A stretch of DNA of 64,000 nucleotides from Terriglobia bacterium (GTDB lineage: Bacteria; Acidobacteriota; Terriglobia; Bryobacterales; UBA6623), in the NCBI GenBank assembly GCA_009841225.1, contig VXMF01000030.1, forward strand, positions 152,228-216,227, written 5' to 3'. Made by a program: the position numbers and the translations under genes. Below are positions 44,560 through 54,047 of the stretch, in pieces; position 1 is the first letter of the stretch; each line of letters begins with the position of its first letter. The notes beneath the pieces are model-generated. The model worked only from the letters and a program-made list of their open reading frames with translations. It had not been told where the DNA came from and ran no database searches.

Positions 44560-45636
44560 ATGCATCGATTCGCTCTCTCCATCGTCGCGGTCTTGGCGCT
44601 CGTCGCGACGCCGCCAGCCCTGAGCCAGTCTTCCGACAGGCTCAGCGGACGCGAAGCGGCGGAGGTAATGGATCGTATCTCGGACCTGCTGGAAGCGACG
44701 CGCATCGTGATTCCCGAGCTCTCCCGGGCCGGAGCGCCGCTGCAGGAGAACTTCCGGCAGGGAGTGAATACTCTGCGCACGACTCCCAGCCGCGATCACA
44801 CTGGCGTGCTGTACCAGATGCTGACGAATGCGAAGGCGTACCTACAACTGTCGGACACGCTGCCGAAGTCGGCCGAATTCTCCGAGGACATCGCGCGCCA
44901 GCTGTCCCAGCTGCGCGAGGGCATCCAGAAGCTCGAAGCCCATTTCCGGGCGACGCTGGCATTGCGGGAAGAACAGGTGCTCGGCTCCGACCGCGACAAC
45001 CTGCGCAGGTATGCAGATGCCAATCGCACGGTCGGACCCGTAGACGCCGGCAGCCCGAGAGTTGTGTTCCTAGGCGACTCGATTACCGATGGCTGGCGGC
45101 TGAACCAGTATTTCGCAGGCAAGCAGTATCTCAATCGCGGCATCAGCGGGCAGATCACAGGCCAGATGCTAGGCCGCACCAAGCCCGATGTGATTGATCT
45201 CCAGCCCAGCGTGATGGTGCTGCTGGCCGGTACGAACGACCTAGCGCGGGGAGTGCCCGATGCCACCATTCGACACAATCTGGAGGCCATCGGCCGACTA
45301 GCCGAGGCTGCTGGAATCGTCCCGATAATGGCCTCAATCCTGCCGGTCAGCGACTACCACAAGGACGCGAACCCACGCTTTCTGCGCACGCCCTACCGCG
45401 ATCCGACGCGCATCACGCAGCTGAACCGCTGGCTGGCGCGGATGTGCGAGTCCAAGGGCTGGGGCTACCTCAACTACCACGATGCCATGGTTGACGAGGC
45501 AGGCCGTCTGAGCCAAGATCTCGCCGACGACGGCCTGCACCCCAATACCGAGGGCTACAAGGTCATGGCCCCGCTGGCCGAGCAGGCGATCCAAGCGGCG
45601 CTCTCGCAGATGGGGCCACGCCGGAGACGGCGTTAG
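44560..45636 (+). CDS. Exported SGNH/GDSL hydrolase
   Basis: This 358-residue protein has a signal peptide (MHRFALSIVAVLALVATPPA). A helical region (about 30-150) precedes the SGNH esterase domain: FLGDSITDGW with the nucleophile Ser174, GISGQITGQM (Gly block), LLAGTNDLARG with the oxyanion Asn at about 226, and DDGLHPNTEGY with the catalytic Asp/His at about 325-329. It may deacylate or de-esterify lipids or glycans. It follows the GT9 gene by 5 bp. Confidence 0.92.
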   Translation: MHRFALSIVAVLALVATPPALSQSSDRLSGREAAEVMDRISDLLEATRIVIPELSRAGAPLQENFRQGVNTLRTTPSRDHTGVLYQMLTNAKAYLQLSDTLPKSAEFSEDIARQLSQLREGIQKLEAHFRATLALREEQVLGSDRDNLRRYADANRTVGPVDAGSPRVVFLGDSITDGWRLNQYFAGKQYLNRGISGQITGQMLGRTKPDVIDLQPSVMVLLAGTNDLARGVPDATIRHNLEAIGRLAEAAGIVPIMASILPVSDYHKDANPRFLRTPYRDPTRITQLNRWLARMCESKGWGYLNYHDAMVDEAGRLSQDLADDGLHPNTEGYKVMAPLAEQAIQAALSQMGPRRRRR

Positions 45637-45734
45637 CCGCAGCGGCCGAACTGCGTGCTTGATCGGCAGCGGGAGCCGAGATTGGTAAGCTGATTAAACG
45701 CTACGGCCAGACTCTAGCGGGCGGATACTCTGCG

Positions 45735-46253
45735 ATGGCCATCCTTGACTTCTTCCGATCGCCGCCTAGGCGGCAGTCCCAGTCATCGCGCGATTCGGAC
45801 ACGGTGCAGCGGATCAGCCAAGCTATCGACAGGCTGCCCGAGGAGCAAGCGAAGTACATCGCGGCATTCGCCTTTATCTTGGGCCGGGTGGCCAACGCCG
45901 ATTTCGACATCAGCGCGGAAGAGATCGCCGAGATGGAGCGCATCGTGGAGCGCGTCGGGGGCCTGCCCGAAGAGCAAGCCGTGCTGGTGGTGCAGATCGC
46001 GAAAGGGCAGCACAAGTTGTTCGGAGCAACCGAGAACTTCGTCGTCACCCAAGAGTTCAACCGGGTCGCGACGCGCGCCCAGAAACAAGCGCTGCTGCAC
46101 TGCCTGTTCGCCGTGTCGTCTTCGGACCATTCCATCAGCGTCAAGGAAGACAACGAGATCCGAGCCATCAGCAAGGAACTGCGCCTCGATCATGCAGATT
46201 TCATCGCAGCCCGATCGATCTACAAGGAGCATTTGAGCGTCCTGAAGGACTGA
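45735..46253 (+). CDS. TerB-family protein
   Basis: This 172-residue cytosolic protein is helical and matches TerB/DjlA-N type domains: FILGRVANADFDISAEEIAE and CLFAVSSSDHSISVKEDNEI carry the acidic metal-binding turns. TerB domains occur in stress-response and tellurite-resistance systems, but no other ter genes are near, so the role is open. The Ser/Gln/Arg-rich N-terminus is low complexity. Confidence 0.88.
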   Translation: MAILDFFRSPPRRQSQSSRDSDTVQRISQAIDRLPEEQAKYIAAFAFILGRVANADFDISAEEIAEMERIVERVGGLPEEQAVLVVQIAKGQHKLFGATENFVVTQEFNRVATRAQKQALLHCLFAVSSSDHSISVKEDNEIRAISKELRLDHADFIAARSIYKEHLSVLKD

Positions 46254-46329
46254 GCCCGGAGGCCGTCCGGTCCAGGGGAGCGGCGCGGGCGCCGTAGGAG
46301 TCATCCCGAAACAAGGAGCTAGATCGAAC

Positions 46330-46800
46330 ATGCAGATCGCAACATTCGGAGCCGGCTGCTTCTGGGGCGTGGAGGTCGCTTTCGGCAACGTACCTGGCGT
46401 GACGTCCACCAGCGTCGGATACGCGGGCGGCGACGTGCCCGACCCGTCGTATCGCGACGTGTGCGCGGGCGACACTGGACACACCGAAGTGGTCCGCGTG
46501 GAGTTCGACGAACGTCGCGTCAGCTACGAGGCCCTGCTGGAGACGTTCTGGTCGTGCCACGACCCGACCCAGGTCAACCGGCAAGGCCCCGACCTCGGCT
46601 ACCAGTACCGCTCGGTGATCTTCTGCGAGCACGACGATCAGCTCGCGGCTGCCGAGGAGTCGAAGCGAAGACTGGAAAAGAGCGGTCGGCACAGGCGTTC
46701 GATCGCAACCGCGATCGAACGCAGTCGCTCCTTTTACCTCGCCGAGGATTACCATCAGAAATACTTGGTCAAGCGCGGCATGGCGACTTGCCACGTCTAG
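46330..46800 (+). CDS. msrA: Peptide methionine sulfoxide reductase
   Basis: This 156-residue enzyme reduces the S-epimer of methionine sulfoxide in proteins. The catalytic GCFWG motif (Cys10) is at residues 9-13, followed by TSVGYAGG, HTEVVRVEFD and the SCHDPTQVNRQGPDLGYQYRS block (split: SCHDPTQVNRQGPD and GYQYRS). The length is normal for a single-domain MsrA. No MsrB is adjacent. Confidence 0.95.
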   Translation: MQIATFGAGCFWGVEVAFGNVPGVTSTSVGYAGGDVPDPSYRDVCAGDTGHTEVVRVEFDERRVSYEALLETFWSCHDPTQVNRQGPDLGYQYRSVIFCEHDDQLAAAEESKRRLEKSGRHRRSIATAIERSRSFYLAEDYHQKYLVKRGMATCHV

Positions 46801-46881
46801 GGCGTAGCCTGTACTACCAGTGAACGGGTTGTTGCCCGGCGACGGTGTCAGCCCGCCTTGGCCAGCCTTTAGGTGCGCCCT

Positions 46882-47940
46882 ATGTCGATGATGCTCGAGG
46901 AGATCCGGCAGCAGCCTGCCGTTCTGGAGCGCATCCTGGCCAGCCCGCCGGACGCTCTCGCGCGCCTCAGCCGACGATTCTCACGAACTCGTCCCGACTT
47001 CGCCGTGATCGTTGCTCGCGGCACGTCCGATCACGCCGCGATCTTCGGGCGCTACCTGTTCGAGATCACGCTCGGCCTGCCGACCTTGCTGGCCGCACCG
47101 TCCGTGGCTACGCTGTACGACCGCCTCTCGCTGCCTCCGGGCGCCTTGGTGATCGGGATTTCGCAGTCGGGCGAATCGACCGACATCAACGGCTATGTCG
47201 AAGCGGCCAAGTCGTTGGGAGCATTCTGCATCGGAATCACGAACGAAGCGGACAGCACGCTGGCAGGACTGTCGGACGAAGTGCTCGCCACCCGGGCTGG
47301 CAAGGAAAAAAGCGTTGCGGCGACCAAGACCTACACGGCCCAGTTGGCCATGCTGTACTGGCTCGCCCGCGCTCTCGGCTCGGAGATCAGCACAGGCGAC
47401 CTGAGGAAGATTCCGGGCGCTGTCGCAGCGCAGCTCGAAGGCGAGCGCTCGGTGCAGAGGCTTGCAGACAGCTTCCGCGAAATGTCACACGCCGTGGTGA
47501 TCGGCCGCGGCTTCAACCAGGCCAACGGCTTCGAGTTTGCGCTCAAGCTGATGGAGACGTGCTATGTCGTGGCGACGGGATTCTCAGGAGCCGATTTTGC
47601 GCATGGGCCCATCGCCATAGTCGAAGAGCGGTTCCCGGTCTTCGCGTTCAGCCCTGTCGGCCCAACCTTCGAACAGACTGAAGCCCTGCTGTCCAGACTC
47701 CAAGCCAGTCAAGCCGAGACCGTGTGCTTCGGCCCTCCGGCTACGGTGCGGGCACTGCCCAGCGCGCAGCGGATCGAGGTGGCCGAGATCCCGCCATCCA
47801 GCCCCGACCTTCCCCGTGACCTGCTCTCGGTGATCCCAATGATCATTCCGGCACAGTTGTTTGCCTGCCACCTATCTGCCAGCAAGGGCCTCAACCCCGA
47901 TCGCCCCCGAATGCTATCGAAGGTCACGCAGACCCTATAG
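46882..47940 (+). CDS. SIS-domain isomerase/deaminase (AgaS/GlmS-C type)
   Basis: This protein has 352 residues from the ATG at 46882. Two sugar-isomerase domains are present: IVARGTSDHAAIFGRY, then GISQSGESTDING (about 97) and KSVAATKTYTAQLAM in the first, VIGRGFNQANGFEFALKLMETC and GADFAHGPIAI in the second. These match the isomerase half of GlmS and the AgaS/FrlB amino sugar deglycase family. It lacks a glutaminase domain. The likely substrate is an amino sugar 6-phosphate. It is not in an operon with catabolic genes here. Confidence 0.9.
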   Translation: MSMMLEEIRQQPAVLERILASPPDALARLSRRFSRTRPDFAVIVARGTSDHAAIFGRYLFEITLGLPTLLAAPSVATLYDRLSLPPGALVIGISQSGESTDINGYVEAAKSLGAFCIGITNEADSTLAGLSDEVLATRAGKEKSVAATKTYTAQLAMLYWLARALGSEISTGDLRKIPGAVAAQLEGERSVQRLADSFREMSHAVVIGRGFNQANGFEFALKLMETCYVVATGFSGADFAHGPIAIVEERFPVFAFSPVGPTFEQTEALLSRLQASQAETVCFGPPATVRALPSAQRIEVAEIPPSSPDLPRDLLSVIPMIIPAQLFACHLSASKGLNPDRPRMLSKVTQTL

Positions 47941-48226
47941 CCAGCCCGCTCGGTTCAAGAAATCTAGGCTCAGCCATCTTCGATGACGAACAACGCGTCG
48001 AGGACCGGCATGTTCACGGTGCGAACGTCGGCAGTCAACGTTCCACTCATGTCGACCTCAAGCTAAGTCCTCTGAGCCAAGCGTCGACTTATCCGAAGGC
48101 ATCCTGCTGCCATTGATCCGCTGTGTGATCGCCCGGAAGGCGGGAAACTTCCACGAACCTCCCGACGCTCGTTTGCCCGAGATTTTCGATATCGCGAAAT
48201 CTACCGAAGATCGAACAGTTGGAATC

Positions 48227-50683
48227 TCAGAACCGGGTTCTGAGGCGAATGCTCGCAACTTGTGTTTCCAAGAAATTCTGGTAAAGCGCCGTGAAGCCCT
48301 GACCGTTTACCTCTTGCTGCGCAGCGAAATCGTTAAAGATATCGCTGAACGTGAAGACCAGCTCCGCACGGCCACTCATGATCGGCCACGTGGCGGCCAA
48401 GTCGAGTGATGAGCGTGCGAGTTCTCGGCCTTGGGGTATGTTCCTGCCAGCGTAGTAGATGTAGCTCAACTGGAGCTCGCCCTCGCGAGGGAGCTGGACC
48501 TGATTGTTGATGGTTAAGTTCCACGTGTCATCTCGAGATGCGGCGAGGACGAAGGGGCGCCGGTAAGGGAACAGCAGCTCGGTCTCCAGAGCATCGATGT
48601 CGTTCACGAACCAATTGGCGCTTCCCGATAGACGCCAAGGCGCGCTAATCCGCTGCTCGGCAATGACTTCGACTCCGGTCTGGGTGGAGTTGCCAGCGTT
48701 TTCGAAGATCCTGTTGACGATGTCGTAGCTCACATTCGAATCGTCGAACGCTAGAACGCGCTGGAACGCGTCGGCGATATCCCTGCGGTAGACGGCTGTA
48801 TTCAAGGAGCCCCTATCCCACGACCGCCGATATCCGATCTCGAAGACGTTGGTCAATTGTGGCCGCAGATACGGATTGCCCACCTTGAGCAGTTCCGGAT
48901 CGTCGTACTTTGGGAAGATACGCAGTTCGGGCTCTCCAGGTCGATCGATGCGCCGGTTATACGCCGCGATCACTTGATCCTCCTCACTCATCCGATACGT
49001 GAACTTGACGTTGGGAAAGACCTCGAAGTAGTCGTATGCGTCGCTGCTCTCGTAGTAGATGTTGTCTTCTGGAATCACGTAGGCCACATTTGTCTGTTCG
49101 ATCCGGACGCCGGCCTCCAGCAAATGGGAAGGCTTGACCTGAACCCAATTGAGGTAGGCGGCATAAATGTCTTCCTCCCAATCGGAAAAATCCCCGAGGC
49201 CTTCGTGGATCACGCTCTGCACACCGCGGTCGATCGCGTAGGTGATCGGCAGCCAGCGAGTTTGCAGCTTCGTGCCCAACTCCAGCCGCCCGCTCGACAG
49301 CGGGCGCTGGTAGTCGAGGCTCAGGGGCAGAGTGTTTTCTTCGGCAACGAGATGCGTCATGTCTGTGCCGATCCGGACCCGTGACTCTTCATTAAGAAAG
49401 TACGCTTCGTCCTCCCAGCCCCGCGTGTACTGGAGATTGAGATTCAGCTCATGCCCGGGTGTCGAGAATTCGCGCTTAAGGTCGAAGCTGATATTGGCGA
49501 AGCCCGTGTCTTCCTCTTCCTGCCAGAACCAGAATCGCGCTCTCTCGCCGGTGGATGCCAGGATGTAGGGGACCTGGGCACGGTCGGTATGCGTTTCGAA
49601 GTCGTAGATGCCCGAAACTGACACCGTGTTGGCATTGCCAACGTCAAAGTCGGAGCCCGCGCGGACAATGTAGTGAGCCTGCTCCCGATTCTCGGGAACT
49701 TGCGATTCAATGACGCGACCATCGTCGTAGAAACGCGTCGTGAACTCGTTGTTCGGCAGATCGTCCTGAAGCACAATCTCCGTCTGGACGAAGCTCCGTA
49801 TACGCTCGGTATTGTAGTTGAGGCTTACGCTGGGAGTGATCTTCCTATTGTTCGAAAAGCTGCCCAGATCGGTCGGCAAGTCGGGCCGCTGCTTGGAAAA
49901 CCGACCGATTCCGGTCGACAATCCAAGGTCTCCCGACAATCCCAGTCTTCGCTCCTGTTTGAAGATGATGTTGATGATTCCGGCCATACCCGCGGCGTCA
50001 AAACTGGCCGACGGATTGTTGATGATCTCGATCGCCTCCACGTTGGCGGCCGACACGTTGTCGAGGCCGCGCTGACTGCCAAAACCGGTTAGGCTCGATT
50101 GTCGGCCGTCGATTAGGACGGAGACCTGATCACTGCCACGAAGCGAGACCCTGCCTTCTTGATCGACCGTGACACCCGGAAGATTCCTCATGGCATCGAG
50201 CACTGAACCGGTCGACTGCGTCGCTCCTTCGTCAAGCCGAAACACTTCCGTCTGTATCCCGGCCGCTCGGATCTTCTCTGCCGTTACCGTAATCTCCTGC
50301 TCCAAGTTCAGCTCCCGAAGCAGGCGAACGTCCCCGAAGTCATAGGATTGATTAAGCTCAGAGACGAGCACTTCGGCCGCTAGAGGGTAGAACCCAACGA
50401 ACGACGCCTCAATGGTGTAGCTGCCCGGAACCAGTCCTCGGATCACGAAACGACCGTCTTCTCCGGCAAGAACACCGGACAGGGGTTCTCCTCTAACGTC
50501 CTTAACCAGTACAGTCGCAAAGCTGAGCGGCGTCCCGTCGGCATCATCCAAGATCCTGCCAGCGAGAATTGCGGTACCCTCCTGTGCGAACGAATGGATC
50601 GGAGGCAGGAAGACAACAAGAGCCACTGCCGAAGCCCGCCTCGCAATGCGGCCTAGGCCTGTCTTGATGACGAGGCAATTCAC
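48227..50683 (-). CDS. TonB-dependent receptor with CarboxypepD_reg plug
   Basis: This 818-residue outer-membrane protein has a signal peptide ending near SFAQ, then a carboxypeptidase regulatory-like domain (about 38-120: LAGRILDDADGTPLSFATVL, FVIRGLVPGSYTIEA), a plug (DAMRNLPGVTVDQEGRVSLR, VSVLIDGRQSS, VEAIEIINNPSASFDAAG), and a beta-barrel ending in an aromatic residue (Phe818). This is the outer-membrane beta-barrel/OMP_b-brl_3 type seen in Bacteroidota and Acidobacteriota. Substrate unknown. No SusD-like or periplasmic partner is adjacent. Confidence 0.92.
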   Translation of the reverse strand: MNCLVIKTGLGRIARRASAVALVVFLPPIHSFAQEGTAILAGRILDDADGTPLSFATVLVKDVRGEPLSGVLAGEDGRFVIRGLVPGSYTIEASFVGFYPLAAEVLVSELNQSYDFGDVRLLRELNLEQEITVTAEKIRAAGIQTEVFRLDEGATQSTGSVLDAMRNLPGVTVDQEGRVSLRGSDQVSVLIDGRQSSLTGFGSQRGLDNVSAANVEAIEIINNPSASFDAAGMAGIINIIFKQERRLGLSGDLGLSTGIGRFSKQRPDLPTDLGSFSNNRKITPSVSLNYNTERIRSFVQTEIVLQDDLPNNEFTTRFYDDGRVIESQVPENREQAHYIVRAGSDFDVGNANTVSVSGIYDFETHTDRAQVPYILASTGERARFWFWQEEEDTGFANISFDLKREFSTPGHELNLNLQYTRGWEDEAYFLNEESRVRIGTDMTHLVAEENTLPLSLDYQRPLSSGRLELGTKLQTRWLPITYAIDRGVQSVIHEGLGDFSDWEEDIYAAYLNWVQVKPSHLLEAGVRIEQTNVAYVIPEDNIYYESSDAYDYFEVFPNVKFTYRMSEEDQVIAAYNRRIDRPGEPELRIFPKYDDPELLKVGNPYLRPQLTNVFEIGYRRSWDRGSLNTAVYRRDIADAFQRVLAFDDSNVSYDIVNRIFENAGNSTQTGVEVIAEQRISAPWRLSGSANWFVNDIDALETELLFPYRRPFVLAASRDDTWNLTINNQVQLPREGELQLSYIYYAGRNIPQGRELARSSLDLAATWPIMSGRAELVFTFSDIFNDFAAQQEVNGQGFTALYQNFLETQVASIRLRTRF

Positions 50684-50876
50684 CGAAATTTTCCGATCAT
50701 CCTGATTCCTAAGTATGATGAAGATCCTAAGCTATTCGAACGCACCGTCTTTCGTGACGATCCACCTGTCGAATTCATCATCACTGGTTTCGCGGGAGCG
50801 GACTCAGTTCAAGACAAGCCCGTAAGGAAGCAGCGTTTCCGCGGCGCCTTCGCGCCACCCACGACGATGATCTCGG

Positions 50877-52511
50877 CTAGCCCTTGGCCAGAGGTACTCG
50901 TGCCAGCCGAGCGGTGCTGAAGTAGCGCGTCCCGCGGTTCTCTTCGTCGCGAGTCTCCAGCAGGCCCTCGTTGCGCGCTCGGGCGAACAGGTCTCGGTAG
51001 GTCTTCAAGCCGTAGTTCGCGCACTTGAATCCCGGCTGGACCTCCAGCACGGCATCCTTGAGTTCATCGCGACTCAGGCCCGGACCAGCCAGTTCCTTGT
51101 TTGCCCGCAACACCGGCACGATTAGCGCGAGCGCATCCGCCACCGGCCCCCCGACCTTGAATTCCAAATCAACGCTCGGACCCAGCGCTCGTGCGGGAGC
51201 TTCGGCCTTCGCTGTTGCCGCCTTCGCCTGAGCCTGCGCTTTCCCGGCCGCGTCGGGCTGGGCGGGTAAGCGCGCAGCCGCGGGCGCTACTCGGTCGCGC
51301 CGTGAAGTCGCGACAACGATTCGGCCATCTACCTGGGATAGGGCGAACAATCCATCGCGCGCCATCCGCTCTAGCAACGGTTGGAAGGCCATCCTGCGCA
51401 CGCCGTATGACCTAAATTTGGGGTCAATCCGCAGCGCCGTCTCATATAGGAGCCCAACGTCTGCCAGATGCCCGTCGTCCTCGATGCGCTCGATCGCGCC
51501 CTTCAACACCGATACCACGGCCTCAAGGGCGTCTCCTCGGGGCTGTCTCACTGCAGTTTCGGCTGCGTCCGGCCGGTTCGCCCGCCCAGACCCCGCTGGC
51601 CGGGCGCCGGGCGCTGACGCACCTGAGCGACCTTCCGAGGCACCAGAACGCCCCAATCCAGTCGGCGCTTCGAATTCTTGCTGAGCATGGGTCTCCCGCG
51701 GCCGGTCGTATCGCCGCGAGCCCTCGAGCCGCCGCGCGTGCGGGGCGTCATGCCGGTCGGATATCGCCACACAAAACATGTGTGGGTCGATCTGCTTCCT
51801 CCAGAGATGGCCGGATTCAAGCATCTGGTAGATCAGATCCTTGAAGCTGTCACAGCCGAAGCTTCGCGGATCCAAGTCCGGCTCGCGATAGGCGATGTGG
51901 TTGGAGAGTTCGTTCATGAAGGGCGTCTCGCCGCGACGGTCCATGTCTCGGATCGCATCCTTGACATACGGGAGCGCCTCTTCGAGTGGGGCGGGGCGAT
52001 GCTTGCGTCTAGCCGGCGACTTGGGACCCTCCGGGGCGAGCAAGAGCTCTTCGTAGCTGATGAACTCGTTGCAGTTGCGACGCAGGTTAGCGCTGATCGT
52101 GTCCTGGCAGGCACAGATGTAGACCCGCTTGTTGTAGCGCTTGAGCTTGTGAATGAGCGGCAGGAAGTCGCTGTCGCCGCTGACGATGCAGAAGGAATCG
52201 ATGTGCTCTTGGGTGAAGACCAATTCCAGCGCCTCGAGCGCCAAGGCGATATCGGCTCCGTTCTTGCCCCCACTTGGAGCGGTCTCGAGATGCTCCATGC
52301 GCACGCCCCGCGCGGCCAGCTTGCTCTGGATCTGCCTGGCACCGACATGGCTGCTCCAGTTGCCATAAGCCACCTGGGTCAGCACTTCCCCGTGAGAGCG
52401 AACCCAATTCAGGACAAGCTCGTATCGGAAGCTGCGGTTCCGCGAGGCCTTGATGCCGATCGCGATGTTGTCGTAGTCAATGAATACGGCGAACCTTCTT
52501 CGTTCCGGCAA
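50877..52511 (-). CDS. NYN-domain nuclease-like protein with three OST-HTH/LOTUS domains
   Basis: This 544-residue protein begins with a NYN (LabA/DUF88) RNase-fold domain (about 1-160): FAVFIDYDNIAIGI with Asp12 and Asp14, NGADIALALEALE, and IVSGDSDFLPLIHKL. Three OST-HTH/LOTUS-like modules follow at about 172-255 (LEEALPYVKDAIRDMD, DSFKDLIYQMLESGHL), 325-400 (VLKGAIERIEDDGHLA, FQPLLERMARDGLFAL) and 450-535 (DALALIVPVLRANKEL, LKTYRDLFARARNEGLLE). The linkers are Pro/Ala-rich. Similar NYN-LOTUS proteins are thought to bind and cut RNA. Bacterial roles are unclear. It stands alone. Confidence 0.88.
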   Translation of the reverse strand: MPERRRFAVFIDYDNIAIGIKASRNRSFRYELVLNWVRSHGEVLTQVAYGNWSSHVGARQIQSKLAARGVRMEHLETAPSGGKNGADIALALEALELVFTQEHIDSFCIVSGDSDFLPLIHKLKRYNKRVYICACQDTISANLRRNCNEFISYEELLLAPEGPKSPARRKHRPAPLEEALPYVKDAIRDMDRRGETPFMNELSNHIAYREPDLDPRSFGCDSFKDLIYQMLESGHLWRKQIDPHMFCVAISDRHDAPHARRLEGSRRYDRPRETHAQQEFEAPTGLGRSGASEGRSGASAPGARPAGSGRANRPDAAETAVRQPRGDALEAVVSVLKGAIERIEDDGHLADVGLLYETALRIDPKFRSYGVRRMAFQPLLERMARDGLFALSQVDGRIVVATSRRDRVAPAAARLPAQPDAAGKAQAQAKAATAKAEAPARALGPSVDLEFKVGGPVADALALIVPVLRANKELAGPGLSRDELKDAVLEVQPGFKCANYGLKTYRDLFARARNEGLLETRDEENRGTRYFSTARLARVPLAKG

Positions 52512-52652
52512 CTCGGCTCTCCTTGCTCGAAACTCGCTTCAAGGCAAATAACAACAGGTGCTGGGCAGGAGCTGCACTGGCAGCTTGGTGAACGAACTCA
52601 ACCCCGCAATCAAGCTAGACCTCAGCAACGACGGAGCGACATATATTTCGTC

Positions 52653-52928
52653 TCACTTCTCAAGGGTGATGCTCAAGGCCTTAAGGAACTGCTGGTCTTG
52701 AGGCGTGAGGCTAGAGTCAAGATCCTTCGGCGCGACCTGATTGACCACTGAATCACCGGCCTTGGCGTTCCTCTGGCTGAAGCCGACGGTCGCTTCAAGC
52801 ACTAACAGCACGTCGTAACCTTCTTTCTTGATTTCGCCGATCACCTCGGCGATCCCTTCCGATTCGGATAAAGATTCGTCAATCGCATGCCCAAGGCGCT
52901 TGATGAGCTGCTTGAGTCGCTTATCCAC
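52653..52928 (-). CDS. Small conserved-looking protein of unknown function
   Basis: The frame is open to 52982, but a GTG at 52926-52928 with a GGTGG site upstream gives a compact 91-residue protein that begins MDKRLKQLIKRLGHAIDESL. It is amphipathic-helical at first, then EVIGEIKKEGYDVLLVLEATVGF. It looks like a real globular protein rather than a shadow. I do not recognise a family. It lies between the NYN-LOTUS gene and a DeoC-like gene. Confidence 0.6.
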   Translation of the reverse strand: MDKRLKQLIKRLGHAIDESLSESEGIAEVIGEIKKEGYDVLLVLEATVGFSQRNAKAGDSVVNQVAPKDLDSSLTPQDQQFLKALSITLEK

Positions 52929-53118
52929 GTGCGATCCACCGCATGGCCAACCGGTCCGCAGCACACCGCGCGGCCAAGCCAAGCGCCTGTCTGTCGGTTA
53001 TTGAAGCAGATGGCAGCCCGGTTTGCAAATGATTTTTCGGGTGGATCCCCGGGTCACCCGATCGCAGCCGGATTCGGTCCACCTTGCACCGCCGCCGAGA
53101 GGGCGGTGACAATGGGGA

Positions 53119-53907
53119 GTGCGGCCCATGACCAACGCGGAACGAGCCGAGCTGGCGCGCGAGATCGCGCTGGCGGTGTCCGGCGCGGAAAGCGGTCACA
53201 TCTGTGCCTGCGGCGTCCCCGCCGATTCCGCGCCGGAAGTGACGCTAGCCAATGGGCTGGCGCATGCGCTCGACCTGTCGCTGTCGCGACCCGATGTGAC
53301 GCAGGCGGAAGTGACGCGCTTCTTGGAGGCAGCCCGGAGAGCGCAATTCCGCTCCGTGTGCGTGCAGCCGAGGTGGGCTGCGCTGGCAGTGCGCATGCTG
53401 GCCGACGCCCGGTCGCGAGTGGCCTCGTACGTGGGCTATCCGCATGGCGCAACGCTAACTCCCGCTAAGTGCGCGGAGGCCGAGCTACTGCTGCGGTTGG
53501 GAGTGCACGAGCTCTGGATGGTCGCCGATATCGGAGCGCTACGAGCCGGTGACTTAGACGCAGCCTTCATCGACATCCGGGCCGTGGCGCAAGTCGCCGA
53601 GTGCCGCCAAGCGCGCCTGAACGTAATCCTGGAGTTGCCGCTGCTAACCAAGCAGCAAGGTGTCGAGGCGTGTGTCGTGACGAAGCTGGCGGGGGCGGCT
53701 GCGGCCGCCAGCGCCACGGGAATCTGCGCCAGGCCGACCGAGCCGCGCCACATCGAACTAATGCGCCAGACGCTCGGAGACGACTTGGACGTGGTCGGAT
53801 CTGGCGGCATTGACACGGTGTCCGCGGCGCAATCTCTGCTGGCGGCGGGAGCGTCACGGGTGGAGTCCAGCCGCGCATTGGAGTTTGCGGGGATCGCGCC
53901 GGTATGA
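53119..53907 (+). CDS. DeoC-like protein lacking all aldolase catalytic residues
   Basis: This 262-residue protein keeps the deoxyribose-phosphate aldolase framework: ALDLSLSRPDVTQAEV, FRSVCVQPRWAALA, YVGYPHGATLT and the C-terminal VVGSGGIDT. The catalytic positions are changed. By alignment with E. coli DeoC, Asp102 is Trp133 (HELWMV), the Schiff-base Lys167 is Ala197 (AGAAAAASATG) and Lys201 is Val226 (DVVGSGG). A lysine-based aldol reaction is therefore not expected. It could be a new enzyme on the TIM barrel or a regulatory paralogue. The coding frame is intact, and the start could be ATG 53119 or ATG 53128. Confidence 0.85.
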   Translation: MRPMTNAERAELAREIALAVSGAESGHICACGVPADSAPEVTLANGLAHALDLSLSRPDVTQAEVTRFLEAARRAQFRSVCVQPRWAALAVRMLADARSRVASYVGYPHGATLTPAKCAEAELLLRLGVHELWMVADIGALRAGDLDAAFIDIRAVAQVAECRQARLNVILELPLLTKQQGVEACVVTKLAGAAAAASATGICARPTEPRHIELMRQTLGDDLDVVGSGGIDTVSAAQSLLAAGASRVESSRALEFAGIAPV

Positions 53908-54047
53908 CATGGCTGGCGGCTCCGCAGGAGCCCAAACCCCTGCGGTCGCAGCCGATTGGGCTAACCTGAGGATAGTTCGTCAGCGCCGCCGGTCAGCCCG
54001 CCCTCCCGGCGCTTCCCACCGCGAGCGAGACACTTCTGCCCCGGGGC

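Noticed and set aside
45735..46253. Tellurite resistance function for the TerB gene
   Set aside because: TerB domains occur in many unrelated contexts and no terC, terD or terZ gene is nearby.
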